From assembly GCA_036244855.1 (NCBI GenBank), contig BQKZ01000245.1:107649-171648 (forward strand): a DNA stretch of 64,000 nt, given 5' to 3'. Each line of letters begins with the position of its first letter. Positions within the stretch are counted from its first letter, which is position 1. The notes below the pieces were generated by a model. It worked only from the letters and a program-made list of their open reading frames with translations. It was not told the DNA's origin and did not search any database. Shown piece by piece: positions 10,342-25,300 of the stretch. Source of the stretch: Temnopleurus reevesii. Lineage: Eukaryota > Echinodermata > Echinoidea > Temnopleuroida > Temnopleuridae. The position numbers were made by a program, and so were the translations under genes.

Positions 10342-13300
10342 GTAAGGAAACTAATGGAACGATAGGATATTTAACAGTATAGTTGGTTGTGGGTACAAAT
10401 CTAGCTGTTATGAAAGCTTGACTGAAGTTGTTTAGTTTGTCCCATTCCTTTGTCCTTTCTGCTCACAGTGATTTACATTTCAATCTAAATTTTGAAACTA
10501 CAAAGAGATTTCCTACCCACCCATCCCCTAATCCCTCCTACTCCGTGTTCAAGAAGGATGCAGTTATTACAAGATAGGGGAGGGGCACATGAGAAAAAGA
10601 GGAAATATGATAGGGGGCCCACACTTGATGTAGAGGGGTACAGGTCTGAAAGGGGGGGGGGGTAAAAACATAAGAAAGGAGGAGACAACAGTAAATGATT
10701 AAAATGATTTAAGTCAGCAGCCAATGAGCGATGACAAGCAAAGGTCTTGGCTTTGAGCTCCTAAATACAGGTTATTAATTTCTACAAGATGTTCATAAGG
10801 AATGACAATAATGCCATATTATAAAAGCCTAGTACAAGCTTTGTACAATGTAGATGAAGGGAGGAGGGGAGTAAGGAACAAGATGCCCTTAAAGGCAATG
10901 GTTAAGTTCATTTTCATTTGGCAAAAAATATCTCAATTTCGAAGAAAAGAGCTGTACCTACCCCCTAACTCCCACCGCTTGATCGAAAGTTATGTAATTA
11001 TTAAAGAATAGGGGAGGGGCAGTACACAAATTAGAAACTTAGAGAACATAGTCATGGAACTTCTTTAAAACAGGGAACAGAGAGAGAAAGAGATTTTGAA
11101 GCAAAATGATTTACCTACCCCCCCCCCCTAATCGCTCACTCCTACCCTCTGATCGAGAGGGATGCAATTGTTACAAGAGAAGGAAGGGGCAGTAAACAGA
11201 TAACAAACTCAGAAAACAGGATAAAGGGGGGGGGGGCACACTTGATGGAGAGGGGTACAAGAGTGAGGAGGGGGTATGGTAAATACATAAGAAAGAAGGA
11301 GACAACAGTAAATGATATAAGTCAGCATCCAATGAGCGATGACAAGCAGAGGTCTTGGTTTTGAGCTTCTAAATACAGGTTATTAAATACTACAAGATGT
11401 TTATCAAGGAATGACAATAATGCCATATTATAAAAGTCTACAAGCTTTGTATGAAGGGAGCGGATCAAGATGCAGTTAAAGGCAATGGAAGGCTTCATTT
11501 TCATTTCGAAAAACTCCCAAACGCTCAATCCTCAATGCCTTTTGAGTATTTAATGGCTCTCAAAAATTAAGCTATGAAAATATTAAGCTTCATAGTTATC
11601 GTTCTGTGCATCGAAAGGGCTAAAATCTAAATATCACCTTAGAAAACGCATTATATTGGAATTATTGTTTTGGGTGACATTGATTCCATTTTTCCCCAAA
11701 TCTTTATAGCAGGGTACAGTATATGTGTATGATTTTTAAAAAATATTTTTGCATTATTTGTAGTTTAAATTTCATCTCAGCATATTTGGATTGGTCAAAC
11801 TTATTGATTTGAAGTTTTTCCAAGTTGCTTGACCCCAACTTTAACATATTTATACAGTGTCTTTAAAGTGCCTTGTTGTTGTGGTGATTTATGAATGGGG
11901 TCTGGGGGCTTGGTAATGAATCCCTAAGATTTCAAAATCTAATCAAGATTAGGTGGCCGTCACTGGCTAGTCTCCTTCTGCAGACCTTCATGTGCCATTA
12001 GATGAAAATATTAACTCCCTTCAAAGAGTGAATCTGGAAGAAGTGTCAATTATAGGAGGGTAATTCTGTTGTTCTGAATTTGGAGAAAAATATTACAAAA
12101 CTTTGTCACTTTTAGGAGTGGTCTGTACCATCAGATGGAATTCACTCTCAAAAGTGTTAGAATTTGTTCTTAAGTAAACTAAATTTTGTTCTTTCTTGAA
12201 CAAAAATGTTCAGTCAAGAGAATGAAACAGAACTTTCTGTGCTCATTTAGAATGAGTTGAAGTATTGCAGCGTTTTCCTCAAGATGTGACCAAAATGAAT
12301 ACGAAAAACCATATAAACAAGATGGCCTGATAGGAATGAAATGTGATAGAGATGAACTAAAGCTATGCCTCCCCCCCCCCCCGCCCCGCCTCCTCCTCAC
12401 CCCCCNATTGTATTCATTCTCAGCTGTTCTAGTTCCATTCTCAAAACATGACAAGTATATATTACACAAGATTGATTAAAAATAGGGGTTTAAAGATAAT
12501 TACACTTGTAAGTTATTCCACATGTAGGGATGAGAGTAAATTCCTGTGCTTGTGATCTAGAGGGGGAAATTACCATTTTACAAACTTGAAGAGAACTTTT
12601 AATGTCATAGTTAACACTGTAAATTTCAATTTCAATGCTTCTTTATTCGGTCATAAAAAAACACATTAAAAAATGACAAAGATAACATTAGATACAAAAA
12701 TATACATCGGAATACAAAAAAAAAAAGAAATTTACACTGACAATTAAAAAAGACAAAAAGAGTCAAGAAAACTCATGAATATACTTGGGTATTCACAAGA
12801 GGGAAACAGAAGTGATGTTGTAGAAAAGAGGATTTGAAGTGATATATTAGTCTGCCAGAACAGACCCTTCGGTTTCGTTGTGCGCATACACAGAGAGGGA
12901 TACAGGGTATGCATTGTGTGTCTGCATGCTAAGGGTAGAGCGATGCTGTACGTGTGTGATGTAGTCAAACAATATGCATACCCTGTATCATGCTCTGTGC
13001 ACGCACACACCGAAAGTCTAGGGTATGTGCTTGCAAACTTGTGATATACAATGTATTAGAAAAGGATTTGCGGAATGATTTTAAGGCATGTTAGAGGCAG
13101 ACATTATTGCTTTCAGACAGCCTTGTGATGGAGGCAACTGAGCAATTAACTCTTTGATTCATGTCTTCCAATTACATCTAACTATGTCCATATTAAACAT
13201 CCCACACAAAAATGCCCACAAAAATACTGTGAGTTTTGATCTGGAGAAAACCTTTAGAGGACTATTCTTTTTTTTTTTTTTGGGGGGGGGGAGTAGAAAT

Positions 13301-16300
13301 GACTTGTGGAAATGAAATTTCCTCCATTTCTTAGTGGTGTAATTCTTTATTTTCTGTCATTTTTGTGATGAGAACGAAACAGGTGAGAAGGAGGAGTATG
13401 GGAAAGGATGAAGAGAAGGAAGAGAAGGAGGAGGAGTAGGGAGATGGAGGAGGAGAATGAGAATGAGCAGGAGAAGAAGGAGAAGGAAGACGGGGAAGGG
13501 AGCAGCAATAATAGGATGTAATGGGAAGGGAAGGGGAGAAGTGGAGTAGATTGAGGAAGAAGAAGAGGGTGGGGTTGAGGTTAATAGATGATGTTGGCAA
13601 TGAATTTTTAAATGATATTGATGATGATGATAACTCAATGGTTATGGGATGGCGGCGATGATTATGATGACGATAAAGACATTGGTATTAGAGCCCAATA
13701 TATTCCTGTAGTCTAATTTATTTAAATCCCTGAATTACCTCAATGACACTGACACCACAATTTTATCTATAAAAGCCCTTAAAAGTTGGACCCATTTACT
13801 AATTCAGCATTAAGTTTATATTATGATTAAAGGAAAATGGTTCTGTCATTCATTTCTATGTGAACACGACCAATGTACTTCCAAGAAGCATTAAGATTTA
13901 TGTTGCCAGGAGCTCATGTTAAATTGGTAAGAAAACTTGATCTAAATTTGAGTGACCTTGTCATTGAGCCCCCAGATGCCTACTTAGACAATGTTAATGC
14001 AAGCAGGAACTTTGATATGTTATTTATGTGATCATTATGTAGATGGGAGGAGTAGTGGTGGTTATGTTTAAAGACGGGATTTGTTCTTCTCTTTTGACAT
14101 GAATTATGAAAATATACTGATGTTATGTTATTATTATGCATCCATCTTATCGCACCTGTTTTGTTTGGTTGTGATGTTGGTACCCACTTTTTCAAAAGGA
14201 GCCTACATTGTGTCTCATGTTTCAAAATTATCATGGCATTTGTGATCTGGTGTTGGGATGATAATTTTGAATAGATCAAAGCAATATTATATTTTTTTGC
14301 TACAAATATTTGTATACATTATGATAGCAATCAAAACCATGCATGAATGCTCTTACAGAAAAAGAACAAAGAGCAAAATGAATGACTGTATCTTTTTATG
14401 TACAGTCACAACAATTTGACAGTTCCTGAAAACATTTGTAAACTTGTAGATACAATGATGTAACCAAGGGTTTACAGGGAAAGTTAATGCAGTGTTATTA
14501 ATTGTTGATTATTGACCATTTTCTTTGTATTTTTCTATCATCTCTCTTCCCAAAATTATCCATATTGTCAATTCCTGGTCTGCAATACAGCAAGGGGTAA
14601 GTACTAGTTAATAGATTGAGTGTAATAATAATAGCAATGATGTTAATGATATGGGTAATGATGATGAGGAGGCTGAAAATAGTTATAATAGTGACAAAAA
14701 AATATAATAGATTTGCTTTTCCGTGTAGAATTATAGTTTTTCTGTGTTTTCTTCTATTTTCTTTTTAAACTAATTTTCAAGTTCCGGATACATTTCCTCA
14801 TTTAAAAAGACAAAAATTGAAATATATCTTTGCCTGGAATCATTATTTCCATTCCAATTGTAACCTTTAGTTTTAAGGGGCTATTAAGCTTTGATGAATC
14901 CTCAAGCTCACAAGTCGATAATTGTGCAATAAGATAGATATATCAAATAATTTCCCCAAGTTCTATGTCTAATTGGATCAAGCCAAATTGTCAGGACATG
15001 TGTTTGATTGGTAAAAATGTAATGATTCTGTCTCGTTTGTGCCCGAGGCTTTGTCCACCACGGTATCTCCTTGCTTTAGCCTAGGGATTATGAAGAATGA
15101 CAATTGGTATTTGTCCTAGATCACATTTCCTAATATTCATCCTTGAAAAGAAATATGATTTGTATTGAAATTGAAACGAGCATGATTTTTGTGGGTTTGA
15201 TGGCAGAAATTTAGAGCTTTAATTACGGATCATGTTGACATGATACTCTGAAGAATTAAGTTTTTGTCGAGCAGTCAAAAATCATCCTTTTCCTTTGAGA
15301 TTTGATTGTAACATGTGGCGTGACATCTCCTCAACACCTGTCATGTTATGTGTAAAATAATCGCCACGATTTGTCTGTTAATTCCCCATTCCCCATTTGC
15401 CTTCGAAGGGGGGAAGGCTTTAATTTGTAGATGAATAAATTGCTTTTTTTGTTCATTTTCATGCCATATTTGTTCTCTCTTATCCCCTCTTCTTTGTTTT
15501 TTTTCTTCCTAAAACCTTTCCATTTCATGTAATATTCCCTTTTGCAACAGCTGACATTTATTTTCCATATATATGTGATTCTTTTATCATTCCACCCCTT
15601 GTTTGATATCACTTTTGAACCTGCCAACTTTTCTATATTTTTAAAAAGTAATTTTGCCCCTAATTTACCAGATATCGCGTCAAATGAAGTTAAGAGTACT
15701 CTGTCATTTAAGATGTAAGAGTAAAAGTAAGATGTTTAACCCTCAATGATTTTGAATAAGTTTTTTTTTTCATTGTCCTGTGATCCATGTTAATGTTCAT
15801 GCACCTTTGAAGATTATTGATGATTATGAAACCTTTTATCTTCGTTAAAACGTTTTTACATTTTCATATGTCTTGACAAAAGATTTATTTTTTCGCTTCA
15901 TGAATCTTATTTTTCCTGGAAAAAAAGAAGAAAATCTAAAAGGCAGATGCAAATTTGGAGGCTTACAAGGCTGGCCATTTCAGCTGATTGATAGCAATTC
16001 CAATTCTATAATAGGCTTTTTGTAAGATTTTATGGAAAAAAATAATTATGTTTAACAGATTATGTAATTGATTTGATATCTTGTTTTTATTTAGGGTTAC
16101 ACGCCACTCCACGTAGCAGCGATGCACAACAAAGAGGCCATCATGCAGTTTCTTGTTTCTGAATACCGTAAGTCTTATCCTAAAAATTACTCATAGAATT
16201 ATTTTACATCAAATGCAGATCTATGAAATATGATCACATTTTGAATGCCTGTGTGCTGTCTGATCTAAAGTATTGGAAATCAAAGATTGAGCAGTTTGCT

Positions 16301-19300
16301 CAAATAGTCTGCATTATACTGTATGTAGTGTAAACAATGTAAGCAGTGGAACCTCCTAATAACAAGGTCTGTGGGACCATAAAAAGGACCTTTTTTACAT
16401 GTATATCAGAAATTTGAGACCTTCTCATTATTTTAAGTGGCATACTTCTAAAAAAACAAATGTGCATCTGTACTAAAAAAAGCAATGTGGATACTTGTCG
16501 CAATGGAATGTATATTACTCAGAATATTTGTGCTGTACTTTATGTTATTTTAAGTAAAAATAGACTGCTATTATATGCATCTCTGTATGATGTGACCAAT
16601 AAGATAAAATTTCAAAACGAAATCTGTAGTTTCAGAATGAATTAGATAACTTCCCAAATTTAGTAAAGAAGCTTGAAGGATCTAATTAAGTAAATTATAT
16701 CGTCACTGTTTTTTTTTTTGCCTTTACCGGTAGATGCTGATATCAACAAAAGGGACTACAGCGGCCGCAAACCCCGCCACTACCTCCAGACGTCATCATC
16801 CAACTACATCAAACGTAAGATGCGACTCCCCAGCGATATCATTGGCTGGGAGGACCGCGACATCCCCCGCCCCTTGGGGTCGGATGGGGAGGGGGGTGAC
16901 CCAGGGGATAGTGGGGTGGGAGAAGAGGGGCAGGTGGGGGCGGGGAAGGGATTCACCAGGGTGTTTGGGCGGTTCTCGTTCCGTAAACAGACCACACCCA
17001 GAAAGGTCGGACCGAGGCGGCCCTCGCTGGCCCCGAGGTTGGATAGTGTTAGTGATTCTATGGAATATAATTAGTGTGATAGAACAATGGTAATTGTTAT
17101 TTCTCTTTCATAAAAAAATATCACTAATTTCATTTTTATTTCATTTGATAATATTCCATAAAATGGCTGATAACATTAAACACTAATATTCCCTCCTTCC
17201 CCAACAAAATAAAGGGGTGTTATCAAAATCTTTCAATCCGATGCAAAGGAAACTTTTCGAGTATAAAGATAACAATTATATTACTTGTACATTTTATATT
17301 ATTTTTATCAGATTATCAGAGAATCTTATATCAAGTAAAATATGCTTTATAACTTTCTTTGAAAAATTCTTATAATGATTTCATAATTTTATATCCTGTA
17401 CATTCCAAAATATTAATAATTGTACAATCAATCAATTAATTAACTTATAAAAGTATTAATTTGTGTACTTTTCGTTTACATTCCATTATTATATATATGG
17501 TACAGGAGTATTATTTTAAGTACTATTTAGTACTACATCTTACTTATTCTAGTTTTTAATAGTATAACACATGAATGGGCATGTGGATATTTAGATAATA
17601 TTTAGATAGCAATAAACAAAATATTTTTTTCCTCATCCTACTCACTGAATACATTAATCAAATCACATGAATTGAATCAAATGTAAGATTAGTTTTTCTT
17701 GAGATAAAAATTATCAAATTCAAAAAGGAAATAGCTCTCAATATATTTCTATGCATAATTTGAAGCTCAAACAAAAAAGAAATTGAAGCACAAAATTTAA
17801 TCAAATAGTCAATTATCAATATACATTTTTGAATTATTGAGCATTACTTTTTCTTCAGCTAGATAAATCATCATATCCTTAATAGAAAAATCATGGAATT
17901 TCCATCAAAAGGTCTTAACATATGTACATCTACATATATGTACATTGAGTACTTCCTATTTTCATTCGCAATAACACCTCGTTCTCATTTAAATGAACTA
18001 CTATCTCTATCTTATCATGATACAATTCTCACGCTAACTAATCAACTAACAATACTGTATTTTCCCTTTAGTCAATTAATCTTTGTGTGCTTTCGCTAAC
18101 TGCACCTCCATTTAGTTACCATAACATCTGTTTTTAGTTTATTATTTACAGAGATTTTGTTCAAATTGTTTTTATGTTAGCTGATTAGAAATTAGTTTGT
18201 GTCATTCCAGTTAAATGCTTTCCTTTTCACATTGTTTTTATGTTGTTTTTATTGTGCAATCTATGATTATTTTATCTTTTGTTAACACTGCTTAATAAGT
18301 TTGAGCATGAAGAATAATTTAGGAAATATTTCATACAAATTTAGCTCTTATTGAAAAAAACAACTTTTGAATTAGCATATTGTTCTCCTTTCTGCTCTTG
18401 CTGTCTAGTATATAATCATCTGTTAATATTACTTTTCTAACAAGCATGATTGTGCGCAGTATTTCTTTCGTGTTTAGAAATGCTTATTTCTTGTATTCTG
18501 CTATAATTGTACTTTTCCTGAAGTATCATAATTTTCTTCAATATTTGTTGTAACTTTGTGGAATGTTTTGATGTGATTTTAACAAGTTTTCTTCATCTCA
18601 TTTAGCCTATATTGGATATTTTACTTGCCTGTTGTATGATAGTGAGAGATTATTCCTGTGTCAATTGGTAAGAACTTCATATCTTCTCTAGATACTGTAC
18701 ATATATCTACGTAAAGGATTTTGCTACAATCGTTTGTATATGTATGCTGCTATTAATGTGAGCATACAGTTGGCTCTTAATGATTCCAAAGAGTGATATT
18801 AATTTATCTCATTCATAGAGATTCATGTGCAGATTTTATTCTTGTGGTGAAAAGATATACAGATTTCATACATACCTTGTGAGTTATTAATATTCATAAT
18901 TTTTGCATTTTCTGATGTTAATACCCAACAAGAGGGACACTAATGGATAAATGTGACTTCACGAGGCCAGCATTTACTCCAGATGTACATGGATAAGCTC
19001 TATTTCAGATCTTGCTTTAATTAGCCAACAACAATGTTAGCCAATGCCTTTAAAGCATTTAAGGAAGCTACTATGGCTGAATGAATATTAGTCTTGATTT
19101 TATACATGATGGTTCCCATATGTTGATATTCGTGCAGGGTACTTAAGGAGCAATTTTGGACAATCTGAAGCAATTTAAGATGTTAATGTGCAATGATATT
19201 GAATAATTTTATGTGTTTCAGACTTCCGTATGGGGATATTTGAAAATGTATTTAGACAAAATTTGAATAACAATCAGGTATTAGGACTTGCCTGGCACTT

Positions 19301-22300
19301 AAGTTAGCATTTATTTAAATGAGAATTGAATTCGTAAAATATAACTACAACACTTGATTTACTCTTTGTACACCCTAAAATACAAATTCAACACAAATTT
19401 AAAGAGTTTATTACTGTAAATTGATGTACATGTATTTATGACCCTTCAACTTACGATTTGGCATTTAAAATGTGTAATTTTGTCCATATTCTTGATTTCT
19501 GATACTGAACTTCTTTTTACTTTAAAGTAGACAAGATTTCCAAGGTATTTTACTAATTTTTCTTGATAATAGAAAATGTAAACAAACATTAGAAGTTCAG
19601 AATATATGTGATAATATAAATGAATATAAAGTGTATGTACAAAAATAAAAATTCGGGTAGGAGGTTACGATACAAAATTAAGTCATATTATGTGCAAAAT
19701 TCATTCAATAATTGATATTCAAAGAGGAAAATTCAGACCATGAATTCAGATGTCTTAGATAGGGGGAAAAAGTAGCCTTACATGTACTTGCACGAGAAGA
19801 TTTTTTTTATTTGAAATGCTTGTTGAATAGCATTAAAGAGGTACATTTTATATGATATGATGTAGTTGTGCACTGGTTAGAACTATAAAGCTTACTCCTT
19901 TGCTTTATCATTTTAAGCAAGAGCTTCCTTTTTAAAACTTATTATGTTGTGTATTTTCACAATTTACTCACTTCAATGTTGTTTAAAGCTTGACCGACAT
20001 TGTAATATTACACTTACTGTATTATTTTATTGTGAATGATGTTGACCTATTTATCTCGTAGTAGTTTAGAAGTCATTGTTGTTTGCACTGTTATAGATAG
20101 TATTGTTGAATTGTTTACACTTGTCCGTGTTGCTGTGGCATTCGTCAATTTTAGTGTCGCTGCCGTGTTGCCTGCCTGCCTGCATGACGTTCAGTGAGCT
20201 TGGAATGTGCCATCGTAAAAGCGATCCCCTCATCTTAGCTCCTGAATGAGCCCACGAACGTAATCAATAATTACACCATGCGTTCGAATCGACCAATCAC
20301 AGACTAACCGGCTCGTGACTCTCACTCTGACGGAGAAACCTTTTCTCGTTTTCTCCCCGCAGTGGAGGAGGAGGAGAAAGCGGAACAGTGCGAGGAGGAG
20401 AAGTTTGAACTCATTGAAGAGCGCCATCGCTTGAGCGCACGCCATGAACATAGCAGCTTCTACAGCCTAACAAGGCTCAATAGGAGCAGTGTCTTTTATT
20501 TCTGAAATAACCTTTGTTTTCCTGATGTTCAATATTTTTGGGTCAATAAATTATTTCTTTGCCTGCATTTTGACAGCAAGTTTTAACTTTGACAGGGCTG
20601 CCAACACTGTGGGAGACATTTTCATTATTTTACTTGGCAAGGTAGTACAGGCAACAAAACAAAATTTTACATTGATTTGAATGAAAAATATTTAACATAC
20701 TTGCAAAAGCTGAATCAAATGTCTTGTTCATTGTAAAACACTTTGGACATTTAGTGACTTCTAACAGAAAAAAAAGGAACATTGTTTAAAACTTTTTTGT
20801 TATACTCTATCAGTATTGCTGTGACACTAAAACGATGAAAAAGGATTATAACTTTTTAAAATATATCATGCTATATAATTTTTTTTTTTTATTCTTGTAT
20901 GTTTTTTAAGACAAATTTCCACAGCTCGTGTGCAGCCTTATGCAAAGGCAGAAATTTCTTCTAGTAGTTTCTTGCTTCAAAATAGGTTGAGATACATGTA
21001 TAAGGTAACATTTTATAACAAAATAATGTTGTATCCCAGGAAAGACAATTCAGATTTTGTATTATCATTGATAACCAAGTATATTTCATACAAGTACTTA
21101 ATATATATTAGAGAAATTATGTAAATATGTACATTTTACTGTAAAATATATAGATGCATGCAAACGTTTTGATATATTGTTTATGCCATATTAAGAGGAG
21201 AAAAGTTTGGGTTGAGGAAATTCGGTTCTAAATGACACCTTTTGGCTCAGAGGTAATTGATCTTTTCTGGGTTTTAAAATCTGTTGGTGTTTTTTGAGGT
21301 GTAGCATACTGAAGTTACGTATGAATTGGTTTATTAGTTTATTAACTTCTTCTAATTTGGTTATTTTTTTCTTGATTTTTTTAGGCGATAGATTTCTTAT
21401 TTTTGGTCAGGTTTATGTACAACACAATATAATCTATTTCCGTAAAATTAAATCAAACAACAATTCAATGGTCCTTTGTAATGCTATTCAAATTGGAACT
21501 GGCTTGTGATTGTTGTGTCCACACAGGTCAATACATGGCATATGGATCTATTGTACTATGACCCACTTTATTTTACGGAAATATTTTATATTGCGTTGTG
21601 CATGCATTCTGGAAAAAAGTGTACAAAAAATGGGTTATTCGGAATATCTTTTTCAGTCAATTGTTCAAGTACATTGTAAGTTCTGTTTTTTAGTCATCAT
21701 TTAATACGATTCTGTGCAATTAGGATGAAGCTTTGTACTCTCTATAGATGAGATATATTCATAAACTAAAATTGTGGACAGATCTGGGGTCTTGTTTAAA
21801 AATCTTTTCAGGAGCACAAAGTGTAGTTGGAACAAAAATTTTGATATTTTTTTTTTTCTGACGGGACAGGACAAATAATTACCTGTGACTCCACCTTGAG
21901 CTTTTTAATTTCTTATTTGTCAGGTCAAAATGAAAAATAAGTCTGCAAAATTTTGCAGTTGGCTTTTCTCATGTGATTGTTCCCCCATTTTTTTCTACCA
22001 GCAAAGAATAGTGTGTCATCACCGGAAGGATGTGGGCGGAGAACAAATTGTGTATTGTATGCAGTTTACCCCATCTGTGGTGTAAAATATGTGATTATGT
22101 CATCAGTTGCACTTGAGCTTCATATCCAATGTCATCAGTTTGCCCTTTGTATACCTTCATTTGATGACGAAACTGCAATTTACCCCTCTCCCCTTCTGTG
22201 GTGTAAAATATGTGATTATGTCATCAGTTGCACTTGAGCTTCATATCCAATGTCATCAGTGCGCCCTTCCTATGCCCTCATTACTTGACCAGAATCTACA

Positions 22301-25300
22301 TTCACGACAGAACGTTTTTTTCAGTTCGGAAACAAATTCTTTTTGTCTACGAGCTACCCCCTTCTTGATCTACCATGTGAAATATTTTATTATTTTATCA
22401 GTTCGCACTTTTGTTTTATTTCCACTGTCATCAGCGTGCCCTTTGTATACCTTCATTAGGTGACGAAACTCTGCGTTCACACTCGCGTGGGAGGTTCTTC
22501 TCGCTTCTACGTTAACTAATTCTCTTTGGTTTGAAATTTACCTCTATCCCCATCTGTAATGTGAAGTATGTAATTATGTCATCATTTCACATGAAAGTTT
22601 GATTTTCACTGTCATCGATGTGCCCTTCCGTTGCCTTTCTTACATGACCAGAATGGTATTTCACATTCTGTAACAAATACTTTTTGTCTTCCATATCATT
22701 CTGTGGTAGAAAATGTGTAATAATGTCATCAGTTCACACGTGAGTTTAATTTCCACTGTCATCAGCGTGCCCTTCGTATACCCTCGTTAGGTGACGTGAC
22801 TCTACGTTCACATTCGCAAGGCAGAATGCTCTTCTCGGTTCTTCATAACAAATTCCCCTTTGTCTGCAATTTACCCGCATTTTTATCTCTAGTGTAAATT
22901 GTGTAATTATGTCATCAGTTCTCACGATAGTTTGATTTTTACTGTCATCCGTGTGCCCTTTGTATACCCTCATTAGGTGACTGGACTTTGGGTTCACACT
23001 AGCGCACGAGGTTTTTCTCGTTTTATACTACATACCTAATTCTCTTTGATTTGAAATTTACCTCTATCCCCATCTGTAATATGAAGCAAGTAATTATGTC
23101 ATCATTTCACATGAAAGTTTGATTTCCACTGTCACCAGTTTGCCCTTCTGTTGCCCTTGTTACATAACTAGAATAGTATTTTCAGTTATGCCACAAATTC
23201 TTTTGTCTTCTATATCGATCTGCGGTATGAAATATGTAATTATTTCATCAGTTCGCACTTGAGTTGTCATCAGTGTGCCCTTCGTATACCCTCGTTAGGT
23301 GACGTGACTCTACGTTCACATTTACATGGCACAGAGCTCTTCTCGGTTCTCCATGACAAATTCTCCTTTGTCTGCAATTTACCCGCATTTTTATCTCTGG
23401 TGTAAATTGTGTAATTATGTCATCAGTTCTCACGATAGTTTGATTTTTACTGTCATCAGTGTGCCCTTTGTGTACCCTCATTCGGTGATGAGACTCTGCG
23501 TTCACACTCGTGCGGCAGAACGTTCTTTCCATTTCAATGACATTGCGTAATCTTCTATCATTGAATTTGGCGAAGGAACACAAGATATGAATATCAAGTT
23601 TTATTGTGCAGCATTATTTTGGATCAGTGAAAACCTTTTTGTCATGTCTGGCAAAATTTTCAAATTCAGTGCTACTGATATAGTGGATTTTAGAGTAATA
23701 GCTAGATTTAAATGTATAGATGAAATATCTTATCAAGTGGGAAAGAAGGAAAAATGATATGCCAGAAACTATGAATGGTTTTGTTATAGCCCCGTCCATG
23801 CGTTCGTAGCTCAATAGATTTATGATGTTTGAAAATGTTTTGTTCACACGTTTTTTAAACGAAATATTTATTCCATAAAAAATGTAGTCTTGCTAAAAGA
23901 GTATTAGAGGTCTGGCGCACCAACATCGTAATTTGTCTTCCAATTGTGAACACAGATCCAATATGGTATCCATCACCACCATCCATCTATCATGGGTGTG
24001 TCCTAGCATCAGCAGGGACCTTGAACCCTCGTTCCACTCTGACAAGAGGCTTCTGCACTTTCCTTAACCTCTAGCCCAACTCAGCCTACCATTTGGTCTA
24101 GTCAAAGTCAATGTGGAACTTGCTTTTACTAACAGAGTCGCATCTGTAATGAAAGGGAGCAGAGGCCCTTCTTTTTCTTTCTTTCTTTTTTTCTTGGTAC
24201 AGTTAAAAATATCTTCTTTTTTTTTGGGGGGGGGGCTGTCACCTTCTAAATGAAAGCTATTATTTTTTAATTTGTATTTCTTTTTTCAGTTCCTTCTTTA
24301 ATGGGGGTGGGGGTGTAATTTTTAGATATTTTTGTCTCCATGCCTACATCCCTGTCCTATCTCTTCATATCCTGAATTCACCCATGAAGAGTTACTGAGT
24401 TGTTGCTCCTTTTTTAATATAGAGTCACCTAAAGCCCATCCCGGTAATCATGGCAGATAAAAAGAAAACCCGCAATTTGTCTCTCAACGAGGGGTAATTT
24501 CGAGATATACTTTGTCTTTGTGCCCTGATTCCATGTTGCATCTAGATCTTTGAATCTTTATCCACCATTGAGCAGTTGCTGAGTTGTTGCTCCCTTTTTA
24601 ATGCAGGGTCACGTACAGACCATCCAAATAAACACGGGCATATGAAGAGAAAAAAAAATCTTTGTGTCTCTCAATTAGTCAGAGATGTACCCTGCTCCAA
24701 TGTAACTTATTGATGTCATAATTTTGGCCTTGTGTCCGGGTAGGCTAATGGTTGGTGTCAATGAAAATTTTTGATTTGGGGGGAATTTTTATATAATTTG
24801 ATTGTATTTGTGCATTAGCCCCATCCCTTATCTTCAAATCCAGAATCGACCAATCGCCGAGTTGTTGCTCCTTTTTTAATGCAGGGTCATGTAAAGACCA
24901 TCCCAGTGCTCATGGCAGAAGAAGAAAAAACCCTCAATGTGTCTCTATGAGGGGTAATTTTTGGATTTTTTTTGGTCTTTGCGCACTAACTCCATCCCAT
25001 ATCTTCAAATCCAGAATCAATCAATGAACGATGGTCGAGTTGTTGCTCCTTTTTTCATGGAGGGTCACATGGCAGATGAAGATTAAAAGAAAACCTCATT
25101 GTGTATCTCAATTAGTCAGAGATGTACCCTGCTCCGATGTAACAATTGATGTCATAATTTTGGCCTTGTGTCCGGGTAGGCTAATGCAGAGAACAGATCC
25201 TGGTACAAATGAAGCTGTCAGTCAATCACAGGGGTCGCGGAAGGGTCATGAGAGTTTTGAAATTGGTAGCACGTTTTCTGTTTTCCCCCTCACGCTAATG

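Larger units (their letters stand above)
10342..16094. other. SOWAH intron (5.75 kb)
   Basis: Contains a diverged tandem duplication (10485-11500), a poly-C run with an ambiguous base (12406), a fold-back (12862-13019), a poly-T/poly-G tract (13268) and a purine-rich tract (13380-13600). At about 12615-12740 an AATTGAAATTG-like tail on the minus strand resembles a LINE/SINE 3' end. No further exon was recognised. Confidence 0.7.

Noticed and set aside
13331..13638. Serine/proline-rich minus-strand frames
   Set aside because: Produced by the purine-rich tract; pure low complexity.
16734..17093. 119-codon frame +2 relative to the SOWAH exon
   Set aside because: Out of frame with the ankyrin exons; a shadow of the GC-rich coding frame that ends at 17074.
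21990..23540. CRISPR-like regular repeats
   Set aside because: Units are long and diverged, have no short identical repeats with unique spacers, and the genome is animal.
22107..23583. Several 70-118 codon open frames
   Set aside because: They repeat with the minisatellite units on both strands and are by-products of the array.
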